Shown: piece by piece, positions 1 to 7,806 of the stretch
Position numbering within the stretch: position 1 is the stretch's first letter
How the letters are laid out: each line of letters opens with the position of its first letter
Assembly (NCBI RefSeq): GCF_008632335.1
Contig: NZ_VWXX01000003.1
Coordinates: 186,001-250,000 of the forward strand
DNA: 64,000 nt
Direction of reading: 5' to 3'
Origin: Thiohalocapsa marina
Lineage (GTDB): Bacteria; Pseudomonadota; Gammaproteobacteria; Chromatiales; Chromatiaceae
Position numbers and translations under genes: made by a program
Notes under the pieces: generated by a model
Told to the model about the DNA's origin: nothing
Databases searched by the model: none
The model's input: the letters and a program-made list of their open reading frames with translations, nothing else

Positions 1-3000
1 GTCCTGGGAGTTCAGCCGGTACTTGCGGAACCACTCGTCGAGCATCAGATTGTCCTGCTCCAGGTCGCCGGTCAGCTTGCGCCAGACCACCAGCACTTTT
101 TCCCGGTCGTTCTGGTCGCCGGGGGAACGCAGGGTGTAGCCCTCGACCTTGCGGAAATGCCATTGGCCGTCGTCGGTTTCCTTCGACGTGCCGTCGAGCA
201 TCAGCCGGGTATTGGTGTCCCCCGGCAGATCGGCATCGACTTCGCGCTTGAAGGTGGCGGTATAGCCGCGCCAGCGGTCCAGGTGCTCCACATGCAGGCC
301 GATCAGCCAGTTGAAAGTCTCGACCAGATCGACGGCCTTCTCGACGTATTCGTCGGTGCCGGGCTTCTTGACCTTCAGCTTGTAGGCGGTGGGATCGGTA
401 AACCATTGGATGTTGAGGAGGGAGGGACTGCCTTTGGTTTCGAAGTCGAGCCAGTAGTGCAGCATGTAGTCCTGCTTGAACGCCGGATTGGCGGCCACTG
501 CCGTCGCGCGTTGCATGTTCTGGTCGAGACGCAAGTTGGCGAGCGTGTCTTCGTAGGATTCCAGGCGGAGGTATTTGAAGCAGTGGGAGATGCCGGTGTC
601 GCGGGCAGTGGGTTTGCCGTCTTTCCAGTTGTCGGAATAGACCACTTTGGCAGCACGAGGCTTGAGGATGCTGTCAAAATAGCTTCCCATCTCGACAACG
701 ATATATTTTCGGCTTCCAGTGTCTTCTCGGTTAAGATTCATAACAGCATGCGCCGTTGTTCCTGATCCCGCAAAATAATCTAATATTATTGAGTCCCTTT
801 CGGAGGTTACGTCTATAATCGTTTTGACAACTGAAACTGGTTTGGGGAAATTTATGACCTTTGATCCCATTATAGAAGAAAGGTCAATATTTCCTTCTCC
901 TTGCTTAATTTTTATTTCCATTGTTGACACGGGCGCGCGCTCAGAGGCTTGGGATGCAAAGCGTTTCTTTCTCGGCTTTCCAGTATTGGGATTCTCTGGC
1001 CAATAAACCCTATTGTCCGCCAATAATGCTTCAAACCCAGACTTATCAGTTATCCACCCGAAATCGGGATCGGGTGGATAAACATCGCCTGTATCGGGAT
1101 TGACGATCTCGTAATGCAAGTTAGGGCGGTCTGATGCATTGGCCTTGCCGGTTAGTGGATCTGTCGTATACGGTCCTCGCTCATCATTATCTGGATTCTT
1201 ATACGATGAGCGGTCAATTTTACGGCCCGTAATGCTACTGCCAGGTTTCTGGAAAACGTGTACGTACTCGTGATCCGTGGATAACTTCGATAGAACACGG
1301 TTGTCGGTGTTTCTTGTTTTCCAAACAAACGATCCCGTATGACAAACAACGCCATTTGACTGGATGGATAGTATGGATGAAGGGGTGTGTTTGTCGTCGA
1401 GGGAATAGCTAATTGCCCCGTTTGTGCTTAGGCATGAATAGCTGGCTGTGACTCGGTCATAAAACATACTCATCCACGTTGAGTTGCTGTATCCATCTTT
1501 ATATATGAATCCATCATTCCCGGTGTTGTAGGGTGGGTCTATATAGATACATCGAATGGATTGCTCGTATTGGAGTTCCAGCATCTTTAGTGCTTGGAAG
1601 TTATCTGAATGGATCAGAAGACCATCGCACTGTTCATCCAATTGCTCGATTGACGCTATTAACCGGAGCCTGAAGTCTGCATCGAAGAGCCATGTATCCA
1701 GAACGAGCCCTTTGTTGGCTGCGACAAAATCCAGAGTAAGCGGTTCTGAATACCCATTCAGTTCGTCAATGGCAAAAAGCCGAACCCACTCCTCCCGCTG
1801 CGCCTCATTCGCCGCAATCTCCGGATAGAACGCCTCGGGAATCCGATCCAGCGTGATGCAATACTGCGTATCCACCACGAATTTTTTCTTCAGCCACAGC
1901 TTCTTCTGGAAGTCCTCAAGCTGGGCGAGAAAGTCGATCAAGTGCCGCCCGATCCGTCGCAGCACCTTGACCTTGGCCAGGTAGGTTTCCACCCGCGGTG
2001 CCTCGGCGGATTCGATGTCGTCGAGCCGCATGACCTCGTTCTTGATGTAGAAGTCCAGTTCTCGGCGCAGGAATCCGCCCAGGTCCTTGTGGATGAAGTA
2101 GTCCATGGTGTTGCGGGCGGTGTACTGGGCCAGGTACTTCTCCAGCAGGGTACGGCCCTTTTCGGCCTCGGTTGGCGCGGGTGTGGTGAGGGCAGCGACA
2201 TAGTCGTCGGCGCCTGCCAATTCGGGTAGTCGGGTTTTGATGACTTCGGCCGCCTCGGCCAGCCGTTTCTTGCGCCAGGTGCCTTCCTGTCCGGTCTTCT
2301 CGGGGTCGGCGCGGTACTGGAACTGGATGACCAGTTCCGGCGCGCCGCTGTCGCCGGTTTCGATTCTGACGGGCTCGGGTTCGTGGATGATGAAGTAGCG
2401 TTCGGTCTGCTCGGATGCCTTGACGTTGTTGTGCTCGCCCTCGGTGGCCGCGACGATGCGGCAGTGGACCTTGAGTGGCTTGTGCTCCAGCAGCCCGCCG
2501 TGATGTGCCAGGTATTCTTTCGCCTGGGTCGGGTCGAAGGTGAAGTTACTCAGGTACTCCGAGGTCTTGATGTAGTACTGGTCGCGGTTGGCCCAGTGCA
2601 GGTAGACCTCGCGGCCGTCATAGGGCACGGCATAGGGCGCGGCCTTGCCGTCGGTCTCGCGGGCGAAGTAGCGGCGGCTCATGAAGTCGCCGTTGTCGTA
2701 GTAGCGCTCGAAGAAGCGGTAGAGATGGTCGTAGACGTCGCCCTCGTTGCTGCCGCTGTCCTTGACCGCGTCATAGACTTCCTTGGCTTCCCTTACCTTG
2801 GGTGCGGCATCCGGATCGGGGGCGCCGAAGTCTTCGGCCTGTTTGCGGGCGGCTTCGTAGCTTTCCCTAGCCTCGGCGATGCGCGCCTCATCGGCCTCGC
2901 CGAATGCTTTCCGGATGATGTCGAGCAGTTCCTCTTCGAGAAACCGGGTCACCTGGCCAGCCTTGGCGTGCATGATGCGGTAGAAGCCGAAATCCAGGTC

Positions 3001-3072
3001 GGGCTGGTCGAGCTGGAACAGGGTATGCAGCAGGGCGATGAATTTTTGTCTTTTTTCGTCTTTGGTGGCCAT
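1..3072 (-). CDS. Type III Mod-like adenine DNA methyltransferase (3' end beyond left edge)
   Basis: The frame is open from the ATG at 3072 to base 1 (1024 codons, no stop), so the C-terminus lies outside the window. The protein carries the beta-class amino-methyltransferase order: catalytic motif IV DPPYN at residues 512-516 and the S-adenosylmethionine-binding motif FAGSG at 767-771, with the presumed target-recognition region between them. This predicts N6-adenine (or N4-cytosine) methylation of DNA. Type III Mod proteins are usually about 600-700 residues with DPPY in the first quarter; here roughly 500 residues precede it, so this is an enlarged subfamily. It is the last gene of the minus-strand block that begins with the SNF2 helicase, 33 bases after the small gene at 3106-3306. 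Bases about 700-1790, which cover both catalytic motifs, are AT-richer than either flank. Whether a Res-type nuclease/helicase follows cannot be seen. Confidence 0.9.
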   Translation of the reverse strand, partial: MATKDEKRQKFIALLHTLFQLDQPDLDFGFYRIMHAKAGQVTRFLEEELLDIIRKAFGEADEARIAEARESYEAARKQAEDFGAPDPDAAPKVREAKEVYDAVKDSGSNEGDVYDHLYRFFERYYDNGDFMSRRYFARETDGKAAPYAVPYDGREVYLHWANRDQYYIKTSEYLSNFTFDPTQAKEYLAHHGGLLEHKPLKVHCRIVAATEGEHNNVKASEQTERYFIIHEPEPVRIETGDSGAPELVIQFQYRADPEKTGQEGTWRKKRLAEAAEVIKTRLPELAGADDYVAALTTPAPTEAEKGRTLLEKYLAQYTARNTMDYFIHKDLGGFLRRELDFYIKNEVMRLDDIESAEAPRVETYLAKVKVLRRIGRHLIDFLAQLEDFQKKLWLKKKFVVDTQYCITLDRIPEAFYPEIAANEAQREEWVRLFAIDELNGYSEPLTLDFVAANKGLVLDTWLFDADFRLRLIASIEQLDEQCDGLLIHSDNFQALKMLELQYEQSIRCIYIDPPYNTGNDGFIYKDGYSNSTWMSMFYDRVTASYSCLSTNGAISYSLDDKHTPSSILSIQSNGVVCHTGSFVWKTRNTDNRVLSKLSTDHEYVHVFQKPGSSITGRKIDRSSYKNPDNDERGPYTTDPLTGKANASDRPNLHYEIVNPDTGDVYPPDPDFGWITDKSGFEALLADNRVYWPENPNTGKPRKKRFASQASERAPVSTMEIKIKQGEGNIDLSSIMGSKVINFPKPVSVVKTIIDVTSERDSIILDYFAGSGTTAHAVMNLNREDTGSRKYIVVEMGSYFDSILKPRAAKVVYSDNWKDGKPTARDTGISHCFKYLRLESYEDTLANLRLDQNMQRATAVAANPAFKQDYMLHYWLDFETKGSPSLLNIQWFTDPTAYKLKVKKPGTDEYVEKAVDLVETFNWLIGLHVEHLDRWRGYTATFKREVDADLPGDTNTRLMLDGTSKETDDGQWHFRKVEGYTLRSPGDQNDREKVLVVWRKLTGDLEQDNLMLDEWFRKYRLNSQD

Positions 3073-3105
3073 GGGGTGTCCCGTGTCAAATCTGCTTCGC
3101 CGGGT

Positions 3106-3306
3106 TTATTGATTCGTTTCCGGGCTTTGTTCGTTGGGGGCGTCACCACCTATGGCAACGGGTCTGCCGTCTCGCCAGATCACGGCGTATTGCCCCAGCC
3201 TGCGTTTTTGCTCCAAGGCGTCATGGACTGCCTTGGTCAGGCTGTCCAACATTCTTTGTGTGTCCGGAGATGGTTCCCGGGGTTCGGTTGGCTCTATTCG
3301 GCTCAT
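3106..3306 (-). CDS. Small protein of 66 residues, probable partner of the zeta-like kinase
   Basis: This small charged protein starts with MSRIEPTEPREP and contains a helical stretch followed by the segment QYAVIWRDGRPV near residues 39-50. It overlaps the 3' end of the zeta-like kinase gene by 4 bases (ATGA arrangement), so the two are probably translationally coupled. No conserved catalytic motif is visible. Small proteins of this sort often lie immediately beside zeta-family kinase genes, so an antitoxin or modulator role is a reasonable guess. Toxin-first order would be unusual for a classical antitoxin. The function is not known from sequence. Confidence 0.65.
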   Translation of the reverse strand: MSRIEPTEPREPSPDTQRMLDSLTKAVHDALEQKRRLGQYAVIWRDGRPVAIGGDAPNEQSPETNQ

Positions 3307-3875
3307 AGTCCTGCCTCCCTGAGAAGGTGTCGAAAATGCCCGTCATGGTAGATGTCGCGCTGATCGCCGCGTTGTTCAAACACCAGTACGGGCTTTTCTT
3401 CGTGGTTCATGAAACAGCGGGTTCTCGATACCAAGCCGGCATAGCCCTGAAACAAGCCCGACAGACTTCGAGGAAACCGACGCTGGATGTCAGTGAGCGG
3501 AATATCGTGTCCGCCGTGGGCCACCCGTTCCGCGACCCGTTGTTGCGACATCCGCCAATCCGGCAGGGCCAAGTAGACCAGTTCAATGGTCCAGCCGGAT
3601 TGCATAAGACTCTGAATCAGACTCATGTACATGCGCCCCGATAGCGTGGTCTCGCAGGCAAAGTCACGATATCCGGTTATGTTCTCATTGATTTCATTGA
3701 GGAATATTCGGCTTGCGGCCATTTGTTTCCGGCCCGGGTCCAAAGGAGACAAGCCGGCCGCGATAGCATCGGCATTGACGAAATTGCGGCAATTGGCCAC
3801 TTCCGGCAGGTAGTTCTTTGCGAATGTGGTCTTTCCCGCACCATTCGGCCCCGCGATTATCCAGCAAACCGGCAT
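3303..3875 (-). CDS. Zeta-toxin family P-loop kinase
   Basis: A 190-residue protein with an N-terminal Walker A loop, GPNGAGKTTF, at residues 9-18, followed by the NADAIA segment near 39-44 that zeta-family kinases use around the catalytic aspartate. Zeta toxins phosphorylate the peptidoglycan precursor UDP-N-acetylglucosamine; many relatives of this short, chromosomal, stand-alone type have unproven substrates. The gene lies 12 bases after the RelE-like toxin gene and overlaps the small gene that follows, so it is probably co-transcribed with both. There is no classical epsilon antitoxin gene upstream. The family call rests on the P-loop and the length; toxicity is inference. Confidence 0.75.
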   Translation of the reverse strand: MPVCWIIAGPNGAGKTTFAKNYLPEVANCRNFVNADAIAAGLSPLDPGRKQMAASRIFLNEINENITGYRDFACETTLSGRMYMSLIQSLMQSGWTIELVYLALPDWRMSQQRVAERVAHGGHDIPLTDIQRRFPRSLSGLFQGYAGLVSRTRCFMNHEEKPVLVFEQRGDQRDIYHDGHFRHLLREAGL

Positions 3876-3887
3876 GATCGAATATCC

Positions 3888-4175
3888 TTAACCTCGGTAC
3901 CGTGATACATGGTTGTAGTGACCGACATCGATCAGAATGACGTTGCTGTCTTGTATCTCGGTTGTCAGGGTGATGTGGTAGCTCAGGTTGATCGAGGCCG
4001 AGGACTGTACCCCCAGTCGTCCTTGCAAACCCTGTAGCCGCAACGATGGGTGGTGCGGATTCAGTTCCAGCAGCTCCAGGGTCTTCTGGTACTGGCCTCT
4101 GATCTCCGGATGTTTCTTCAGAAACTTTTTGGCGCGTTTCAGGTAGCTGTCCGGGTAGATCAGCCTATAGCTCAT
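3888..4175 (-). CDS. RelE/ParE superfamily toxin
   Basis: A 95-residue basic protein typical of the RelE/ParE fold: an N-terminal YPDSYLKRAKKFLKKHP helix, a conserved central stretch with HPSLR and the glycine-rich LQGRLG loop, and a C-terminal strand region ending VGHYNHVSRYRG. Members either cleave mRNA at the ribosome (RelE, YafQ) or poison gyrase (ParE); the sequence alone does not settle which. The start ATG lies inside the end of the antitoxin gene (11-base overlap), the normal antitoxin-first arrangement. Transcription should come from the promoter/operator in front of the antitoxin and also by read-through from the helicase gene. Confidence 0.82.
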   Translation of the reverse strand: MSYRLIYPDSYLKRAKKFLKKHPEIRGQYQKTLELLELNPHHPSLRLQGLQGRLGVQSSASINLSYHITLTTEIQDSNVILIDVGHYNHVSRYRG

Positions 4176-4422
4176 CGCTCACCCGGCGCATGTGTTCGGC
4201 CACGCTTTCGGTGGTGTAGCGGCCCGCGTCCACGTCGGCCCTGGCTTCCTGCAGCGCGGCGGCGAGTTCGTATTCGCGCATCTGGGCATACTTTTCGATG
4301 TCCACGATGACGTAACGCTCCTTGCCTCGAACAGAGATGATCACTTCGTCGTCTTCCTTCAGGCGCGCCTCGACGGCGGAGACGCCCTTGGTCTTCAGGT
4401 CGTTGGCGGTCAGGGTGCTCAT
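4165..4422 (-). CDS. Phd/YefM-type antitoxin
   Basis: An 85-residue protein whose N-terminal half looks like the Phd/YefM DNA-binding domain: a short helix (TANDLKTKGVSAVEARL), then the strand-rich segment DEVIISVRGKERYVIVDIEKY. The C-terminal half (ELAAALQEARADVDAGRY) is the acidic, toxin-binding part. In this family the antitoxin neutralises the toxin and, with it, represses its own promoter. The gene precedes and overlaps the RelE-like toxin gene. A perfect 12-base palindrome sits between a TACAAT -10 box and the start codon, a good operator candidate. Confidence 0.82.
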   Translation of the reverse strand: MSTLTANDLKTKGVSAVEARLKEDDEVIISVRGKERYVIVDIEKYAQMREYELAAALQEARADVDAGRYTTESVAEHMRRVSDEL

Positions 4423-4464
4423 GGGTTGCCTCCGTCTTGAAACAGTACCCGTTAGCGTGCGGCG

Positions 4465-4491
4465 AATCGTACGATTAGCGGTGCGATTGTA
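4465..4491 (-). promoter_or_regulatory. Candidate toxin-antitoxin promoter and operator
   Basis: On the minus strand TACAAT (4491-4486) is a near-consensus -10 box, with no good -35 at the usual distance. Just downstream lies the perfect palindrome AATCGTACGATT (4465-4476), which would straddle the transcription start. Phd-family antitoxins repress by binding such dyads. The position in front of the antitoxin gene, at 43-54 bases from its ATG, fits autoregulation. Confidence 0.5.
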
Positions 4492-4561
4492 GTCGTTTCG
4501 GGCGACCCTTGCACGCGACAGTTTGGCGAAATCTGGCGAGGTATCGGCGATTATTGGCTGA

Positions 4562-7435
4562 TCACACCAGTTCCCAGCGTATCCGGAACAGGAAATGGAC
4601 CAGGGTCTTCTGTTTCAGCCGCCGCTCCAGGGCATCGATGAGCTGGTCGCGCTTCGACTCGATCTCGTCTTCGACGTCGAAGATCGCCTGGCGCTGGCGG
4701 CGCTGGCGCCGTTCCAGGGTCCTGATCTCTTCCTGAAGGGCCTTCTGCTCTTCGACCTGCTCGGCGAGGCGGGCGCGGCGCTTGGTGTCCTTCAGCCGGG
4801 ATTTGGTGTCCTGCAGGGCCTGTTCGGCAGCGAGGATCTGGTCGTCGGCCCAATGCTCCAGCTTTTCGCGCTCGCGCTGAAAGTATTGGTCGTTTTCGTC
4901 CAGGGCGCGGGCCAGCGTGGCCTCGATCTGGCGTTGCGCGGTCTCGGCGAGGTTATCGGGAGCCGTGGCCGGGTTTTCTGTTGCCGTTGTGGCGTCGAGC
5001 CCGAACAGGCGGGCGCAGGCGTCCTGGTCGAGCAGTTCGCCGTTGTCGGTGAGCGCGGTGAATACCAGGTGCTCTTCTTTCTCGAAGCTGTGCAGTTCGA
5101 GCAGGTTCAGCTCCAGCCAACCGGCCTTCGCCTCAAGGCCCTCAAGGACCGACACCTTGTAGGGGTGGCCACTCAGGTCGAAGCGGAGCCTGGCCTGGGG
5201 TGTATCCAGGCGGCGGCCGTGGTCGAGCACGTACTCGCCCAGGGGGTGGCTGAGACGGTAGAGGCGGGCCGTGTCCGAGGTGCCATCGCCCTTGCGGATC
5301 AGTTGGTACTCGCCGGTGGGCGCGCCGTGACAGGGCGATGAGGCCAGCCGGAAGCTCAGGGTCTCGTGATCGAAAGTGGCCTTTCCGGCCAGGATGTACC
5401 TGGTCAGCAGCCAGAACAGCCGGGCGATGCGGTCGAGGCTTTCTTCAGCGCGCTTGCGCTTGATCTTCAGCAGTTCGTGGATATCCGCATCGAAATGCTC
5501 CAGCAGCTTCTGCTCGGTCTCGCGCATGCGCGATTCGATCGAGGCTTCGAGCTCGCTTTGCAGTGCGGCGAACGCGGTTTCGATCGCTTCCGGAGTGCGG
5601 CAGGTGTCGTAGATGGCGGCGATGCGTTTCTCGAAATCGACACCGGATTCGATGCGGCCCAGTATCTCGTCGGATGCGCCGAAGACGCCATCGAACAGGT
5701 GAAACTTTTCCGAGAGCAGTTCGAGGACGCGGCGGTCGGCCGCGTTGCGCTGGTTGAGAAAGTTGATGACGACCACATCGAAAGCCTGGCCGTAGCGGTG
5801 GCAACGGCCGATGCGTTGCTCCACGCGCTGCGGGTTCCAGGGCAGGTCGTAGTTGACCACCAGGGCGCAGAACTGCAGGTTCACACCTTCGGCGGCGGCC
5901 TCGGTCGCGACCAGAATTTCGCCTTTGTCACGGAAGTGATCGATGATCGCCGTGCGCTTGTCCACGGCCGGACTACCTGTGATCCGGTCGCTGCCTGCGT
6001 GCTCTTTCAGCCAACGCTGATAGATGCCGGTGATGGTCGGCGAGTTGTTGGTGCCGGAGAAGGTGACCACCTTGCCCGCATAGCCGTGGGCTTCTAAGAA
6101 GCGCGCGAGGTAGTCCTGCGTGCGGCGGGATTCGGTGAAGATGACCGCCTTGCGCGGCGCGTTCATCTCCATCATGTGTGCAAACCCGGTCTGCAGGGCC
6201 TTCAGCAAGGCGTGTGACTTTTCGTCTTCCTTGATGCTGCGGGCGAGGGTGATGTAATGCTCCAGTTCGGCAATCTCGCCGCGCAGGATGACCGGATCGA
6301 TCTCAGGATCCGGCTTCTTTTGATCCGGGTAGTCAGCGGGGGCTTCCGCTGCCTGGTCGATGGGTTGGTCCGCGCGTTCGTCGTCGATGTCTTCACTGGC
6401 GATGAATTGTTCCAGCCAGTCGTCTTCGAGGGTCTTGCCTGCGAGCAACGTGACCAGTCGGCCGTGGATGGTTTCGAGGGTGTTGATGACGGCCTGGGTG
6501 GACGAGGCCAGCAGCTTGCGTAGCACCAGCGCGATGAGATGGCGCTGTTGCACCGGGAAGCCATAGGTTTCCTCGCGTTGCAGGTAGGCCGACACCAGAT
6601 CGTAGAGCCGCTGTTCGTCGGCGCCGGGGGTAAAGGGGATCGTGATCGGCTTGCGTTCGGTGTAGCGGACGTATTCCAGCACCTGGCGGCGCAGGGTGCG
6701 GGTGACGAACTCATTGAGCCTGCGTCGCAGCGCGGAACTATCGCCTTCGCCACGCATGTACTGGGCGCGAAAGCTGACGGCATCGCCGAACAGGTGCTCG
6801 TCGATGACGGTGGACAGGCCGTACAACTCCAGCAAAGAGTTTTGCAACGGCGTCGCCGTCAACAGCAGCTTGCGGCAGCCAGCCAGCCCTTTCTTGATCG
6901 CCTGCCCGGTCTGGTGGCTCTCGCGGTGGGCGTTGCGCAGCTTGTGCGCCTCGTCAATAACTGCCAGGTCCCATGGAATGGTGCGCAACTTGTCAGCGAT
7001 TCGCGCGGCGAAGTTCAGCGACAGGATGCTGATCTGGGACTGGTCCAGCGGGTTGTACACGCCGCCCTGTTGCAGGTTCTTCCAGGTTCTGGCGTCGAGG
7101 ATCTGGGTCGGCAGGTGGAACTTCTCCGCCAGTTCGGTGGACCACTGCTTGCGCAACGCGGCAGGGCAGATGACCAGCAGTCGCCGTCTGCGCTCGGCCC
7201 AGTACTGACACAGGACCAGCGCGGCCTCGATGGTCTTGCCCAGGCCGACTTCGTCGGCGAGGACGACGCCTTTGGTCAAGGGGTTGCGAAGGGCGAACAG
7301 CGCGGCGTCGATCTGGTGGGGGTTCAGGTCAACGCTGGCATCAAACAGCGACTGCGAGATGCGATCGACATCGTCGCCACGCCTGCGGCGCGTCAGCTCC
7401 CAGGCAAAATATTTGGCGTGATAGGCGGTGGTCAT
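4562..7435 (-). CDS. SNF2-family (RapA-like) DNA helicase/translocase of the defence block
   Basis: A 957-residue protein with all the SNF2 ATPase landmarks: Walker A DEVGLGKT at 61-68, the DEAH box at 161-164, TATPLQN at 193-199 and motif VI QRIGRCHRYGQ at 540-550. The C-terminal 130 residues are a long charged coiled coil. The 7435 ATG is preferred over the in-frame TTG at 7540 because that TTG is itself the first three bases of a -35 hexamer. SNF2 translocases paired with adenine methylases occur in defence systems such as class 1 DISARM (DrmD) and in composite restriction loci; here the methylase lies four genes downstream. The protein probably moves on double-stranded DNA; no nuclease motif is seen. 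Role in anti-phage defence is inferred from context. Confidence 0.88.
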   Translation of the reverse strand: MTTAYHAKYFAWELTRRRRGDDVDRISQSLFDASVDLNPHQIDAALFALRNPLTKGVVLADEVGLGKTIEAALVLCQYWAERRRRLLVICPAALRKQWSTELAEKFHLPTQILDARTWKNLQQGGVYNPLDQSQISILSLNFAARIADKLRTIPWDLAVIDEAHKLRNAHRESHQTGQAIKKGLAGCRKLLLTATPLQNSLLELYGLSTVIDEHLFGDAVSFRAQYMRGEGDSSALRRRLNEFVTRTLRRQVLEYVRYTERKPITIPFTPGADEQRLYDLVSAYLQREETYGFPVQQRHLIALVLRKLLASSTQAVINTLETIHGRLVTLLAGKTLEDDWLEQFIASEDIDDERADQPIDQAAEAPADYPDQKKPDPEIDPVILRGEIAELEHYITLARSIKEDEKSHALLKALQTGFAHMMEMNAPRKAVIFTESRRTQDYLARFLEAHGYAGKVVTFSGTNNSPTITGIYQRWLKEHAGSDRITGSPAVDKRTAIIDHFRDKGEILVATEAAAEGVNLQFCALVVNYDLPWNPQRVEQRIGRCHRYGQAFDVVVINFLNQRNAADRRVLELLSEKFHLFDGVFGASDEILGRIESGVDFEKRIAAIYDTCRTPEAIETAFAALQSELEASIESRMRETEQKLLEHFDADIHELLKIKRKRAEESLDRIARLFWLLTRYILAGKATFDHETLSFRLASSPCHGAPTGEYQLIRKGDGTSDTARLYRLSHPLGEYVLDHGRRLDTPQARLRFDLSGHPYKVSVLEGLEAKAGWLELNLLELHSFEKEEHLVFTALTDNGELLDQDACARLFGLDATTATENPATAPDNLAETAQRQIEATLARALDENDQYFQREREKLEHWADDQILAAEQALQDTKSRLKDTKRRARLAEQVEEQKALQEEIRTLERRQRRQRQAIFDVEDEIESKRDQLIDALERRLKQKTLVHFLFRIRWELV

Positions 7436-7512
7436 TTCATGGATTGTTATTTGCGGCCAAGGTGGAATCAAGCCTGGCCTGGCGCCGCTCCATCGCCCGT
7501 TTATTGGTGTGT

Positions 7513-7540
7513 ATGTTAGTTGTCGATTTTCGGCTGTCAA
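7513..7540 (-). promoter_or_regulatory. Sigma70-type promoter for the helicase gene
   Basis: The minus strand reads TTGACA (7540-7535), 16 bases, then TAACAT (7518-7513). The -35 is perfect and the -10 is good. Transcription would begin near 7506, about 70 bases before the ATG at 7435. This is the strongest consensus promoter seen in the left block. Confidence 0.65.
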
Positions 7541-7552
7541 CCGGCTCGGTGG

Positions 7553-7630
7553 CTAGAAGACGCCTTCGAAGATCAGGTCGAGATCGATCGCGGCATCCAC
7601 GCAGTCGAGCTGGACTGCGCCTGCGGTCAT
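7553..7630 (-). pseudogene. Possible remnant of a gene's 3' end
   Basis: A minus-strand frame of 25 codons ending in TAG reads like the tail of a real protein (QLDCVDAAIDLDLIFEGVF), with GC-rich codon use like the core genes. Its ending resembles what I remember of Uma2/DUF820-type proteins, but the stretch is too short to identify. It lies between the island promoter and leuC, so it may be the residue of a gene lost when the island arrived. Confidence 0.2.
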
Positions 7631-7660
7631 TGCCTTGCTCTGACACCTGCTCTGAAAATG

Positions 7661-7687
7661 CTTTGCGTCCTCCGCGCCTCTGCGGTT
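7661..7687. repeat. Copy of a widespread intergenic motif of unknown function
   Basis: The segment contains TGCGTCCTCCGCGCCTCTGC, an internally repetitive alternation of TGCG/CGCG and pyrimidine blocks. I recall closely similar strings between genes in many unrelated bacterial genomes; I could not check this here. Only one copy is seen in the window. Confidence 0.35.
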
Positions 7688-7721
7688 GGAAGTTGAAAGC
7701 ACCGGCACATCGCGCGGCTGA

Positions 7722-7750
7722 TTGAGTTCTTGGCGCCACGCCGCTATGCT
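7722..7750 (+). promoter_or_regulatory. Candidate promoter of the leuCDB-asd operon
   Basis: TTGAGT (7722-7727), a 17-base spacer and TATGCT (7745-7750) form a sigma70-type promoter. The start would be near 7757, 50 bases before the leuC ATG. No leucine-rich leader peptide or attenuator is evident in so short a leader. Confidence 0.5.
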
Positions 7751-7806
7751 GGCGAGTTTGGATTCGCCCCGTCAGGTGGCGATCGGCAGACGAGGCGGCA
7801 CGCGAG

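Noticed and set aside
2383-3351. 322-codon plus-strand frame over the methylase start and the small gene
   Set aside because: The methylase frame on the minus strand carries motifs and matching codon use; this one is hydrophobic low-complexity read from the opposite strand.
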